Shown here: one piece after another, positions 1-8,662 of the stretch
How the letters are laid out: each line of letters begins with the position of its first letter
Numbering within the stretch: position 1 is the stretch's first letter
Translations under genes and position numbers: made by a program
Source of the DNA: a marine gamma proteobacterium HTCC2143
GTDB taxonomy: Bacteria > Pseudomonadota > Gammaproteobacteria > Pseudomonadales > Dasaniaceae
Assembly: GCA_000169075.1 (NCBI GenBank)
Contig: AAVT01000001.1
Span: forward strand, 1,005,201-1,069,200
Length of the DNA: 64,000 nt
Direction: 5' to 3'
Notes under the pieces: generated by a model
What the model saw: only the letters and a program-made list of their open reading frames with translations
The model's database searches: none
What the model was told of the DNA's origin: nothing

Positions 1-160
1 GAAAATGGGGCTGTCTGGATACTTACAGCAGGAGGATCAGGATTTTGATACAGCGCTGGATTTTCTGCGTACACAGATTGCCGAAGTCCTCAAAAGTGCA
101 GATGCTAAAGAGGGTATCTCAGCATTTTTGGAAAAGCGTGAACCAAAATGGGATGAATAA
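1..160 (+). CDS. Enoyl-CoA hydratase/isomerase family protein (3' end only)
   Basis: Only the last 52 codons are in the window. The open frame starts at base 2 and ends in TAA at 158-160. The tail reads EGISAFLEKREPKW then DE, which matches the C-terminal signature of crotonase-fold enoyl-CoA hydratases, where the last helix usually carries a G-x-x-A-F-L-E-K-R-x-P-x-W stretch. The active-site part lies outside the window, so hydratase, isomerase and hydrolase activities cannot be separated. It points the same way as the carboxylase genes that begin 153 bp downstream and probably belongs to the same acyl-CoA catabolic cluster. Confidence 0.75.
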   Translation, partial: KMGLSGYLQQEDQDFDTALDFLRTQIAEVLKSADAKEGISAFLEKREPKWDE

Positions 161-313
161 TCCGTACGTTTGCCGTGCTGATTAATAGCGTAGTTTAGCC
201 ACCTGCTGGCAGCGGCTTTTGACGGCGATATTGTAGTTAGTTTAGGCGCCCAGAACAGTGAAATTTTTCGGCGCTAAATGTTGAATATTAGTAGAGAGGA
301 CTAAACGAAAACT

Positions 314-2323
314 ATGTTTAATAAAGTGCTTGTCGCCAATCGAGGCGAAATAGCGGTACGCATTATTAATAGCGTCAAAGATGCAGGTTACCAATCGGTA
401 GCTGTTTTTTCTGAGGCTGATAAAGATGCTGCTCATGTTCTCATCGCAGACGAGGCTGTTTGTATCGGTCCTGCTCAAGTTAACCAGTCCTATTTAGTCA
501 TCGACAATATACTCGATGCGGCTGCTAAAACGGGGGCTGACGCTATACATCCGGGATATGGTTTTCTCTCTGAGAATGCAGAATTTGCCAAAGCTTGTAC
601 CGACGCAGGTATTATTTTTATTGGCCCCTCTCCAGAAGCTATCGATCTAATGGGTAACAAGCGTATCGCCAAGAATCGGATGATTGATGCTGGTGTTCCG
701 TGTATTCCGGGTTATCAAGGTGCCGATCAGTCTAATGCCGTGTTGCTCGAGAAAGCGCAAAGTATAGGCTATCCGCTGATGGTAAAAGCTGCTGCTGGTG
801 GCGGCGGTCGTGGAATGCGTTTTCAAATGTCTGCGGATGGGCTGGAAGACGCTATTAAATCTGCCCGGACTGAAGCGCTCAATGCCTTTGGTTCAGACGA
901 ACTGATTCTCGAGCGTGCGGTAATTAATGGCCGGCATATCGAAATCCAAGTAGCTGCAGATGCCTCGGGTCAGGCGGTCTATTTGGGTGAGCGTGACTGC
1001 TCTATTCAGCGACGACATCAAAAGGTCATTGAAGAGGCCCCGTCCCCTTTTGTTGATGAAAAGCTTCGTCATTTAATGGGTCAAGCGGCTGTTAATGCTG
1101 CATCAGCCTGTCATTATCAGGGTGTTGGCACGGTCGAATTTTTAGTAGACGCTGACGGTTCCTTTTTCTTTTTGGAAATGAATACTCGTTTACAAGTTGA
1201 GCATCCGGTGACCGAGTTAATCACAGGTGTTGATTTAGTTGACTGGCAACTTCAGATTGCCGCTGGTGATCCTCTGCCCTTAAACCAAGACGAAATTGTT
1301 CTGAATGGGCACGCGATTGAAGCTCGCTTATATGCTGAGGATCCCGCGAATGGTTTTATGCCGCAAACAGGGAAAGTGTTAGTTTGGGAAGAGTCAGAAG
1401 GTAGAGGTTTGAGGAACGATCACTGTGTTCAGCCTGGGGGTAATGTTAGTCCTCATTACGATCCTATGCTGGCAAAAATTATTGCATGGGGTCCAAGTCG
1501 GGAGGACGCGCGCAGACGGTTGCTACGTTCATTAAGAGAAACGCAGCTATTAGGCGTGACCACGAATAAAGCATTTTTAGCACAGATACTTCAAGACGAG
1601 CGTTTTATCAGTGGCGAAGCGACAACCGCATTTATTGATGAGGCAACATTGGCGCAAGCTACTAAGTCGGCTATCCCTGAAGATTGCAACCTAGCGTTAG
1701 CTGCGGTTTTGTTTATGATCGATCAGGCTGATGATGGCAGTTTCGACGACGTCGTGGGTTGGAGTTGGTCAAATGCTGCGGGCATGGAATACCGCCAACG
1801 CTTAACGACTGAGGAAACCAATCATAGTATTGGCGTCACTTTTGATGGCTTAGAATTTTTCGCCTGTTTTAAAGAGGGTGTCGAAAATACCGGGACGCAC
1901 AAAATTGTGCTGCATAGTATTGTTGGTTCACAAGTGATTGCTACCATTGATGGTGTCAGGCGCCGAGCGCACTATGCGATAGACAATGATGAGTTATGGT
2001 TAGATGCCTCTGGTCAGACGGTTGTTATTACTAACAAAACGTATCAGCCAGCAGCAACAGAAGATGAGGCGGGTAGTGGTCAGGTTCAGGCGACAACTGA
2101 AGGGTTAGTTATTGACGTCCCCGCGGTAGTTGGCATGAAAGTATCCAAGGGCGATTTATTAGTTGTTATTGAGGCCATGAAGATGGAGCATCGTCATCTG
2201 GCCGATGGTGACGGCGTAGTTACGGAGGTTAACGCTCAAATAAGTAAGCAGGTTAAAAAGGGTCAGCTTTTGGTTGAGGTGGCGCTCGATGAAGTCAGCG
2301 CGAATGAGGAGAAAGAGTCGTGA
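314..2323 (+). CDS. Biotin-dependent acyl-CoA carboxylase, alpha subunit (biotin carboxylase + biotin carrier)
   Basis: This 669-residue protein carries both the biotin carboxylase and the biotin carrier, as in methylcrotonyl-, geranyl- and propionyl-CoA carboxylase alpha subunits. The N-terminus (FNKVLVANRGEIA) is the biotin carboxylase start. The ATP-grasp glycine loop (KAAAGGGGRGMR) and the EMNTRLQVEHPVTE active-site segment follow. The C-terminal carrier domain has the EAMKMEH motif, with the biotin-accepting lysine near residue 623. It carboxylates biotin with bicarbonate and ATP and passes the group to the beta subunit. The stop overlaps the next start by 4 bp (GTGA), showing translational coupling. 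The substrate is not deducible; the following acyl-CoA dehydrogenase genes suggest a branched or terpenoid enoyl-CoA. Confidence 0.93.
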   Translation: MFNKVLVANRGEIAVRIINSVKDAGYQSVAVFSEADKDAAHVLIADEAVCIGPAQVNQSYLVIDNILDAAAKTGADAIHPGYGFLSENAEFAKACTDAGIIFIGPSPEAIDLMGNKRIAKNRMIDAGVPCIPGYQGADQSNAVLLEKAQSIGYPLMVKAAAGGGGRGMRFQMSADGLEDAIKSARTEALNAFGSDELILERAVINGRHIEIQVAADASGQAVYLGERDCSIQRRHQKVIEEAPSPFVDEKLRHLMGQAAVNAASACHYQGVGTVEFLVDADGSFFFLEMNTRLQVEHPVTELITGVDLVDWQLQIAAGDPLPLNQDEIVLNGHAIEARLYAEDPANGFMPQTGKVLVWEESEGRGLRNDHCVQPGGNVSPHYDPMLAKIIAWGPSREDARRRLLRSLRETQLLGVTTNKAFLAQILQDERFISGEATTAFIDEATLAQATKSAIPEDCNLALAAVLFMIDQADDGSFDDVVGWSWSNAAGMEYRQRLTTEETNHSIGVTFDGLEFFACFKEGVENTGTHKIVLHSIVGSQVIATIDGVRRRAHYAIDNDELWLDASGQTVVITNKTYQPAATEDEAGSGQVQATTEGLVIDVPAVVGMKVSKGDLLVVIEAMKMEHRHLADGDGVVTEVNAQISKQVKKGQLLVEVALDEVSANEEKES

Positions 2324-3969
2324 AATCTATTCAGTCACGTATAGATAGCAACAGCGAAGAGTTTGCGAAGAATGTCGAGTTTATGACTGACTATGTTGCG
2401 CAAGTTCGCCATATTGAAAATCAGATACGTCTCGGCGAAGAACGTTATAGGGAGCGAGCCGCGAAAAAAGGCAAGCTTCTGCCCCGTGAGCGATTAGCTC
2501 ATTTACTAGACCCCGGCGCGCCGTTTTTGGAATTAAACTCATTTGCGGGTTATCAAATGATGGGCGATACCGATGGCACAACTGCCGGAGGTAATCTTAT
2601 TATGGGTATTGGCTTCGTTAAAGGTCGTCGTGTTTTAGTGATGGTTTGGAACTATGCTATTAAGGGTGGCACGATTAATACGGCGACCACTCGCAAAAGC
2701 TTGCGATTACAGGAGATTGCCTTCCAAACTCGTCTTCCTATTGTGTCATTGAGCGAGAGTGGCGGTGGTAATCTATCGGGGGGTGAGGGCCCTCAAGATC
2801 CGTGGGGTGCTTACGGATTTATCGCCGGTGGTCGTGTCTATTGCCAGCAGGCACAGCTATCGGCAGCAGGTATTCCGCAAATCACCGTTGCTCATGGCAA
2901 CGCGACTGCCGGCGGTGCCTATCAAGTGGCGCTTTCTGACTATATTGTACTGGTGCGTGATCAGTCCCACCTTTTCTTAGCGGGTCCGCCTTTGCTAAAG
3001 GCAGCAACCGGTGAAGAAGCCGAGCACGAAGTGCTGGGTGGCGCAGAAATGCATGCGTCAGTCGCGGGCACAGGCGAGTATTTGGCGGAAAACGATGCCG
3101 ATGGCATTCGCGTAGCGCGAGATATTGTCGACCAATTACCGCCGCCAGCTGGTCGTACAATGCTTCGTGACAAAGAACCAGAAGAGCCCTGCTATCCCAA
3201 GCAGGAACTGATGGGAATTGTGCCTACGGATAAACGTGTTCCCTATGATATGACAGAAGTGATTGCACGCATCGTTGACGGTTCGAGATTCTTGGCATTC
3301 AAAGCAGAATTTGGCACTGAGACTGTTTGTGGTCATTGTTATATAGACGGCTTTCGATGCGGTATTATTACTAACAATGGACCGATCACGCCGCAGGGTG
3401 CTTTGAAATCTGCACAATTCTTGCAGCTCTGCGATCAATCCAACACGCCCATGTTGTTTTTGCACAACACGACGGGTTTTCTGGTCGGTGTTGAGGCTGA
3501 GCAAATGGGGCAAGTTAAGCATGGATCCAAGATGATTCAGGCGGTTGCCAATTTTCGCCCACCTAAGGTCACCATCGTTGTTGGTAATTCTTACGGAGCG
3601 GGTAATTATGCGATGTGTTCCCATTCGCTGAAACCGTCATTTTGTTTCTCTTGGCCGACAGCTAGAACGGCAGTAATGGGTGGAGCGCAGGCGGCAAAAG
3701 TATTATCGATAGTCTCTGAAGATCGCTATAAAGCCAAAGGTGAGCAAATGCCGGATGAAGTAAGACAAGGTTTAGACGAGCAGAGTGAGAGGATTGAAAC
3801 AGATATGGAAATTTCTTCTGAGGCAATTTTTACCTCTGCAAGAATGCTTGACGATGGCATTATTGATCCCCGTGATACACGTCAAGTTGTCTCATTTTGT
3901 CTTGCTACTGTTTACGAAACTCCACACCGTGATACCGAACCTAACAGCTTTGGCGTACTTCGACTTTAG
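2320..3969 (+). CDS. Acyl-CoA carboxylase, beta (carboxyltransferase) subunit
   Basis: This 549-residue carboxyltransferase starts with GTG inside the stop of the alpha subunit gene. It has the crotonase-like double fold of the AccD/PccB/MccB family: an N-terminal half with LLPRERLAHLLDPG, and a central GNATAGGAYQ then FLAGPPLLKAATGEE block. The latter closely resembles methylcrotonyl- and geranyl-CoA carboxylases more than propionyl-CoA carboxylases. The C-terminal half has the acyl-CoA-binding NTTGF and GNSYGAGNYAM segments. Together with the alpha subunit it forms the complete two-component enzyme. No HMG-CoA lyase (as in the liu cluster) is present next to it, so leucine breakdown is not supported and a terpenoid, steroid or other branched substrate is more likely. 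Confidence 0.92.
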   Translation: MKSIQSRIDSNSEEFAKNVEFMTDYVAQVRHIENQIRLGEERYRERAAKKGKLLPRERLAHLLDPGAPFLELNSFAGYQMMGDTDGTTAGGNLIMGIGFVKGRRVLVMVWNYAIKGGTINTATTRKSLRLQEIAFQTRLPIVSLSESGGGNLSGGEGPQDPWGAYGFIAGGRVYCQQAQLSAAGIPQITVAHGNATAGGAYQVALSDYIVLVRDQSHLFLAGPPLLKAATGEEAEHEVLGGAEMHASVAGTGEYLAENDADGIRVARDIVDQLPPPAGRTMLRDKEPEEPCYPKQELMGIVPTDKRVPYDMTEVIARIVDGSRFLAFKAEFGTETVCGHCYIDGFRCGIITNNGPITPQGALKSAQFLQLCDQSNTPMLFLHNTTGFLVGVEAEQMGQVKHGSKMIQAVANFRPPKVTIVVGNSYGAGNYAMCSHSLKPSFCFSWPTARTAVMGGAQAAKVLSIVSEDRYKAKGEQMPDEVRQGLDEQSERIETDMEISSEAIFTSARMLDDGIIDPRDTRQVVSFCLATVYETPHRDTEPNSFGVLRL

Positions 3970-4008
3970 TCGTTGAAATATTGAAGAACATTGAAAAAGG
4001 TAGAGAAA

Positions 4009-5214
4009 ATGAGCGAAACATTACCGTGTATTGAAGCGTTTAAAAAAGAAGTTAATCAGTGGGTGACGAAGAATAAGCCGGCACCTCCAACTTTTTTAAT
4101 GCCGCAAAGTTTTATGGAAGTCGGCACTGATGAGCAGTTTGAATACCTGAGGGAATGGCAGGAAAAGGTCTATAACGCTGGCTATCTGGGGATGTCATGG
4201 CCTACTGAATATGGCGGCGGTGGTATGCCGGAAATTTATCAGGATGTAGTCAACAAAGAGTTAGTCGCGCAAAACACTCCATTTATGGTCAACACTCTCG
4301 GACTGAACTGGGCTGGGCCGTTGATACTAAACATGGGTTCAGACGAACAGAAGAAAGCGTATATCAAAAAAATTCTCAGCACTGAAGAAATCTGGTGCCA
4401 AGGGTTTTCTGAGCCAGATTACGGTTCTGATCTAGGTAATGCGCAGCTTAAGGCTGAGCGTGATGGAAGCGAGTTTGTCCTGAACGGTTCAAAAATATGG
4501 ACAACGCTTGCCACTCAGGCACAGCGTATGATTTTGCTCGCCCGTACCAATACAAATACTGAAAGTAAGTATGACGGCCTGACATTTTTTCTGGCTCCGA
4601 TGAATGTTGATGGTATTGAAGCTCAGCCGATCAAAAAGCTGACCGGTGAACATGGGTTTTGCCAAACATTTTTTAATGATGCCCGTATTTCTGAAGATTG
4701 TATTATTGGTAAGGAAGGTGGTGGCTGGCTGGTCGCGATGAAGACGCTGATGTTTGAACGTGGTGCGGAGGGTGGTCAGGCCGGCGGACACACATCAATG
4801 CCAGTGACTGTCGAGGAAGTCGCAGAATTATCCAAGCGCGTTTATCGCGACGGTAAGCCCGCCAATCAGGATCCGATGGTTCGCGACGAATTGGTCAAGT
4901 TATTGATGCGCGGTAAGGCGATGTCGCTAAATGGGGCCCGTTCGAAAATACCTGCATTGATTTCTGAGCGTCCTACGTCTATTGCTATGTCGGTAAAAAT
5001 GCTTGCTACAGAATTATCCAAGAGTATCGGCGATCAGGCGACTTCTCTGCAAGGTAGCAACTCTTTGTATTTTGTTGGTGATGACTATGCCGTTGATGGT
5101 GGCCGCTGGCAGCGGACCTATTTTCAGGCGTTTTCCGGCACTATCGGTGGTGGTACTACGCAAATTCAGAAAAACATTATTGGCGAGCGGGTCCTCGGCC
5201 TGCCGAAGAAGTAG
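4009..5214 (+). CDS. Acyl-CoA dehydrogenase, catalytic-type subunit of a two-subunit pair (pair 1)
   Basis: This is a 401-residue acyl-CoA dehydrogenase. A TTG codon at 3991 is also open, but the ATG at 4009 is preferred because an AAGG ribosome site sits 8 bp upstream. FAD/substrate segments include WCQGFSEPDYGSDL and GSKIWTT. At the usual MCAD catalytic position (Y-E-G-T) it reads TIGGGTTQ, with no glutamate. A glutamate is present in LMFERGAEGG, where isovaleryl-CoA dehydrogenase and the heteromeric FadE26-type enzymes keep their base. Together with the next gene, 8 bp downstream, this looks like the catalytic half of a heterotetrameric dehydrogenase of the kind known from steroid side-chain degradation. 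The substrate is unknown. Confidence 0.9.
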   Translation: MSETLPCIEAFKKEVNQWVTKNKPAPPTFLMPQSFMEVGTDEQFEYLREWQEKVYNAGYLGMSWPTEYGGGGMPEIYQDVVNKELVAQNTPFMVNTLGLNWAGPLILNMGSDEQKKAYIKKILSTEEIWCQGFSEPDYGSDLGNAQLKAERDGSEFVLNGSKIWTTLATQAQRMILLARTNTNTESKYDGLTFFLAPMNVDGIEAQPIKKLTGEHGFCQTFFNDARISEDCIIGKEGGGWLVAMKTLMFERGAEGGQAGGHTSMPVTVEEVAELSKRVYRDGKPANQDPMVRDELVKLLMRGKAMSLNGARSKIPALISERPTSIAMSVKMLATELSKSIGDQATSLQGSNSLYFVGDDYAVDGGRWQRTYFQAFSGTIGGGTTQIQKNIIGERVLGLPKK

Positions 5215-5222
5215 GAGCGGCT

Positions 5223-6362
5223 ATGAGCGAGAATACAAACATGATAAAAAAAGCGGGTATCACTTTTAGTGAGGAGCAAGGCCAGTTGTTGGAAATTGCC
5301 GAGAGCTTCAGTCGAGATAAAGCGCCGATCGCCACCGTTCGTAATCTTATCGAGTCTGAGACGGGTTTTGATAAAGATGTATGGACGGAAATGGTAAACC
5401 TAGGCTGGTTAGGTATCGCTATCCCAGAAGAGTTTGGCGGTTCCGGTTTAAGCGTTGCTGAAGTTGTCACCATTGTTGAACCCATGGGCCGAATGCTGCT
5501 GGCAACGCCGCTGGTTTCTACCACTTTGGCAGCACAGTTGCTGCTGAATGCGGGTACTACTGCACAGAAGCAAGATCTGTTGCCGAGGATGGCCGGAGGC
5601 GCTATTGCAGCCTTGGCGATGCACGAAGAGCACGGTGACTGGGATATTAGCCATGTCACGTGTACTGGGGTAATCAGCGGCGATACCGTCACCTTGTCGG
5701 GTATTAAGAGACTGGTCACCGATGCAAAAGTTGCCGATACTATTTTGGCAACCATCAGCATAGCTGGTATACCCTCACTGGTGGCTATAGATTCTGGGTC
5801 CATAGACAGTGCTGCGTTGCAGCGTGAGACCGTCATTGATGAAACTCGGCGCAGCTATCGAATCAATCTCGATGGAATATCAGTGCCTGCAACCAACATT
5901 TTTGACGCAGAAAAAACCGCAGCAGCACTTAAACGCTATCATCTTTTGTCCTGTTTGCTGCTTTCCGCTGAAGCCTGTGGTGGCACCGCAGGTGCAATGG
6001 ATATCACGCTGAATTACTTGAATACTCGCCGTACCTTTGACCGTTTTATTGGGTCTTATCAATCTTTGAAGCACACCATGGTGGATATTCTGACCGATTT
6101 GGAGGCCGCTCGTTCGTTCCTCTATTACGCTGCTGGTGTGATTGATACTGACGAAGGCGAGGCAGCCGTTCGGATGGCTAAGGCTCAATCCAGTGACAAC
6201 TTCGCCTATGCGGGAGATCGTGCCATACAGTTTCATGGCGGTTTTGGCTTTACTTATGAGTGTGATGCGCAGTTATTCCGCCGTCGAGCTTTCTGGACAG
6301 CTAACCAGTCTGGCGATGCGATTTATCACCGCAAACGGTTAGCGACATTATTGCTGGATTAA
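5223..6362 (+). CDS. Acyl-CoA dehydrogenase, partner subunit (pair 1)
   Basis: This 379-residue acyl-CoA dehydrogenase fold protein starts at an ATG with a GGAG site in the overlap region just after the previous stop. It has the family N-terminal helical domain (FSEEQGQLLEIAESFSRD), LGWLGIAIPEEFGGSG, and the C-terminal QFHGGFGFTYE segment. Neither the Y-E-G-T catalytic glutamate nor an isovaleryl-type E-R-L motif is evident, and the middle FAD-contact region is degenerate (HEEHGDWDISHVT in place of a G-S-D-L type loop). This is the usual look of the non-catalytic half of FadE26/FadE27-like heteromers. The inference is that it forms an alpha2beta2 enzyme with the upstream subunit. Confidence 0.87.
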   Translation: MSENTNMIKKAGITFSEEQGQLLEIAESFSRDKAPIATVRNLIESETGFDKDVWTEMVNLGWLGIAIPEEFGGSGLSVAEVVTIVEPMGRMLLATPLVSTTLAAQLLLNAGTTAQKQDLLPRMAGGAIAALAMHEEHGDWDISHVTCTGVISGDTVTLSGIKRLVTDAKVADTILATISIAGIPSLVAIDSGSIDSAALQRETVIDETRRSYRINLDGISVPATNIFDAEKTAAALKRYHLLSCLLLSAEACGGTAGAMDITLNYLNTRRTFDRFIGSYQSLKHTMVDILTDLEAARSFLYYAAGVIDTDEGEAAVRMAKAQSSDNFAYAGDRAIQFHGGFGFTYECDAQLFRRRAFWTANQSGDAIYHRKRLATLLLD

Positions 6363-6379
6363 TTGTCACTGAAATAAGG

Positions 6380-6417
6380 TGCACTGTCATAGTCGTACTC
6401 CGGCCAATGATAGTGCA
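6380..6417. repeat. Inverted repeat between dehydrogenase pair 1 and the SDR gene
   Basis: TGCACTGTCAT at 6380-6390 is mirrored by ATGATAGTGCA at 6407-6417, with one wobble position and a 16 bp loop. There is no T-tract after it, so it is either a weak terminator for the upstream pair or an operator for the gene starting at 6521. Confidence 0.4.
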
Positions 6418-6520
6418 TGTCTCGAAGCACCTACAAATACCCCTATCGACGAGCAGTGGACCCTTCAAAGAGGTTACCAGGCTCTGATCAATTCGCTAAG
6501 AATCTAATCTGGAGTAGAGA

Positions 6521-7315
6521 ATGACAAATCGTTTACAGGGTAAGGTTGCGATAATTACCGGTGGCACCAGCGGTATTGGCGAAGCAACCGCGGACATTTA
6601 TATCAAAGAAGGCGCTACCGTTGTTTTGACCGGTCGCTCCGAGGAGAAAGGCCAGGCCATCGCTAATCGTCTGGGTGATAAGGCCCATTACATAAAAGCC
6701 GATGTTTCCAAAGAAGAAGATATTGCCAATACTATCAGTGAGACAGTTGAGAGATTTGGCAAGCTGGATGTCTTGTTTAACAACGCCGGTGGCCCGGTCG
6801 GAGGAACCATCGACTCTATCGCCCCCGGAGATATTAACTACGGCGTCGATTTGTTATTGAGTAGTGTTGTTTTAGGTATTCGTTATGCAATTGAGCCAAT
6901 GAAAGCCAATGGCGGCGGCGTTATTATTAATAATACCAGCATTGCTGCAATACGTTATCGTCAGGGGAATCTTCTCTATTCTGCATTAAAAGCTGCAGTT
7001 ACCCATTACACAAAACTCGCGGGAGTCGAACTGGGCCCATTGGGTATTCGTGTCAATTGTATTTCTCCAGGGGCCATTGCAACGCCAATATTCTGGGGTG
7101 GTTCCGCAATCGCCAATACCAAAACCGATGAAGACAACGCGCGAAAGCTAGAAAAATTAAAAGCTAATCTGGCGAAGGCAACGCCTTTACAGATACCGGG
7201 ACTGGCTGAAGATATAGCTAACGGTGCACTATTTCTCGCCAGCGATGAAGGGCGTTTTATTAACAGCCATGACTTGGTGATTGATGGCGGGCGCACGTCA
7301 ATGTTTAACGAATAG
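6521..7315 (+). CDS. Short-chain dehydrogenase/reductase (SDR)
   Basis: This 264-residue classical SDR starts at an ATG with GGAG 8 bp upstream. It shows the Rossmann GGTSGIGEA cofactor motif near residue 14, the structural NNAGG, the catalytic serine in NNTSIAA and the YSALK (Y-x-x-x-K) pair. The C-terminal segment (SDEGRFINSHDLVIDGG) matches the family end. The arginine after the first strand (TGRSEE) is compatible with NADP but does not prove it. It most likely oxidises a 3-hydroxyacyl or ring hydroxyl group formed by the surrounding dehydrogenases and hydratases. The 158 bp upstream spacing suggests its own transcript. Confidence 0.9.
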   Translation: MTNRLQGKVAIITGGTSGIGEATADIYIKEGATVVLTGRSEEKGQAIANRLGDKAHYIKADVSKEEDIANTISETVERFGKLDVLFNNAGGPVGGTIDSIAPGDINYGVDLLLSSVVLGIRYAIEPMKANGGGVIINNTSIAAIRYRQGNLLYSALKAAVTHYTKLAGVELGPLGIRVNCISPGAIATPIFWGGSAIANTKTDEDNARKLEKLKANLAKATPLQIPGLAEDIANGALFLASDEGRFINSHDLVIDGGRTSMFNE

Positions 7316-7435
7316 AACAAGATTTGGCGCAATTTTTAGAGCATCGGATGGAAATAGCTGCTGTTCCAAATCGACTCTGATTTCAACAAAATTCGGTTTG
7401 ATTGCCGACAAAAGCCTACGCTAATAGGATGATAT

Positions 7436-8647
7436 ATGGATTTTAAATTTACTGACAAAGAACAGGCTTTTCATGATGAATTGACTGATTTTCTAATAGC
7501 CGAATTGCCAGCGGGGTGGGCTGATCATCCTGTTCAATGGCCTCACGATTATGCACACAGCCCTTACCGTGACCCAAAAGATATGGAAGTTCACGAGTCT
7601 TTTATTAAAAAAATTGCTGAGAAAGGTTGGCTGACTATCTCTTGGCCCAAAGAATATGGCGGTCAGGGTTTTAATAATATGCAGCAGGCGATATTTGATG
7701 AGCGGATGAGTTATTACCGTGCGCCGGCTGGATCAAGTGGTTCTGTTGGTGCAGGTATTGTTGGCCCGATGTTATTGAGAATCGGCACAAAAGAACAACA
7801 GGCAGAGTTTATTCCCAGAATTGCCCGCGGTGAAATCACTTTTTGGTTGGGCTATAGCGAGCCGAATGCAGGCTCCGATTTAGGTGCGGTAAGGACAACG
7901 GCGATTGAAGACGGCGATGACTTGGTGTTGAACGGACAAAAGTGTTGGTCTAGCCTTGCGCACAAAGCCGATTATTCTTGGATGATCGTGCGTACTGATC
8001 CCGATGCAAGGAAGCATCAGGGGTGCAGTTTTGTCATTGTTGATAACAAAACTCCGGGTGTAGAAATGCAACCGGTGATTAATATTCTTGGGGATCACTC
8101 GTTTAATGAAGTTTTCATGACCGATGCTCGAATTCCAAAAAATAATTTGGTGGGCGAGAAAAATAAAGGCTTTTATCATTTAATGCAGGCCCTCGATTTC
8201 GAGCGTATTACGCTGGTTGGCATTGGTGGCTTTAAACGTATGTTTGAGGAAATTATCGACTACGTTAAAACCAATAAACGCAACGGAAAATTGCTCAGTG
8301 AAATCCCATCGGTGAGATATAAACTGGCAGAAATCGCTACCAATATTGAAATTGGTTATATGTTGTTTTGGCGCACAGCTGAAATGCTCGATCGAGGAGA
8401 GGATCCCAACGTTGAGTCGTCGTCACTAAAGGTGGCTACCACAGAGTTGGCTAGAGATATGGCCGAGGTGGCTATGGAAATTTTAGGACCCTACGGTCAA
8501 TTGACTGAGTCGTCAGAATGGAGTCCTATTCGGGCTTTGGTTTCTAGAGGCTTTCTTGAAAGTATTTCGGCGACTATCGGCGCAGGTACGTCTGAGATTA
8601 TGCGTAACATTATCGCTCAACGTGGCTTGGGTTTACCAAGAGTTTAA
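7436..8647 (+). CDS. Acyl-CoA dehydrogenase, catalytic-type subunit (pair 2)
   Basis: This 403-residue acyl-CoA dehydrogenase is a paralogue of the gene at 4009. It carries FWLGYSEPNAGSDLGAV (flavin/substrate loop), NGQKCWSS and the C-terminal GAGTSEIMRNIIAQRGLGLPR. As in its paralogue the MCAD-position glutamate is replaced (IGAGT), while LDFERITLVG supplies a glutamate at the isovaleryl-CoA dehydrogenase position. The stop is 15 bp before the next start, so it is co-transcribed with the partner subunit. The product is inferred to be the catalytic subunit of a second heteromeric dehydrogenase acting on a bulky acyl-CoA. Confidence 0.9.
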   Translation: MDFKFTDKEQAFHDELTDFLIAELPAGWADHPVQWPHDYAHSPYRDPKDMEVHESFIKKIAEKGWLTISWPKEYGGQGFNNMQQAIFDERMSYYRAPAGSSGSVGAGIVGPMLLRIGTKEQQAEFIPRIARGEITFWLGYSEPNAGSDLGAVRTTAIEDGDDLVLNGQKCWSSLAHKADYSWMIVRTDPDARKHQGCSFVIVDNKTPGVEMQPVINILGDHSFNEVFMTDARIPKNNLVGEKNKGFYHLMQALDFERITLVGIGGFKRMFEEIIDYVKTNKRNGKLLSEIPSVRYKLAEIATNIEIGYMLFWRTAEMLDRGEDPNVESSSLKVATTELARDMAEVAMEILGPYGQLTESSEWSPIRALVSRGFLESISATIGAGTSEIMRNIIAQRGLGLPRV

Positions 8648-8662
8648 TCGAGAGTTATCACC

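Noticed and set aside
3136..3624. 162-codon open frame on the minus strand
   Set aside because: Antisense to the carboxyltransferase gene, no motif and no ribosome site of note.
5177..5836. 219-codon open frame on the minus strand
   Set aside because: Lies antisense to the dehydrogenase gene at 5223, has a low-complexity Ser/Ala/Ile composition and no family motifs; it is a codon-bias shadow.
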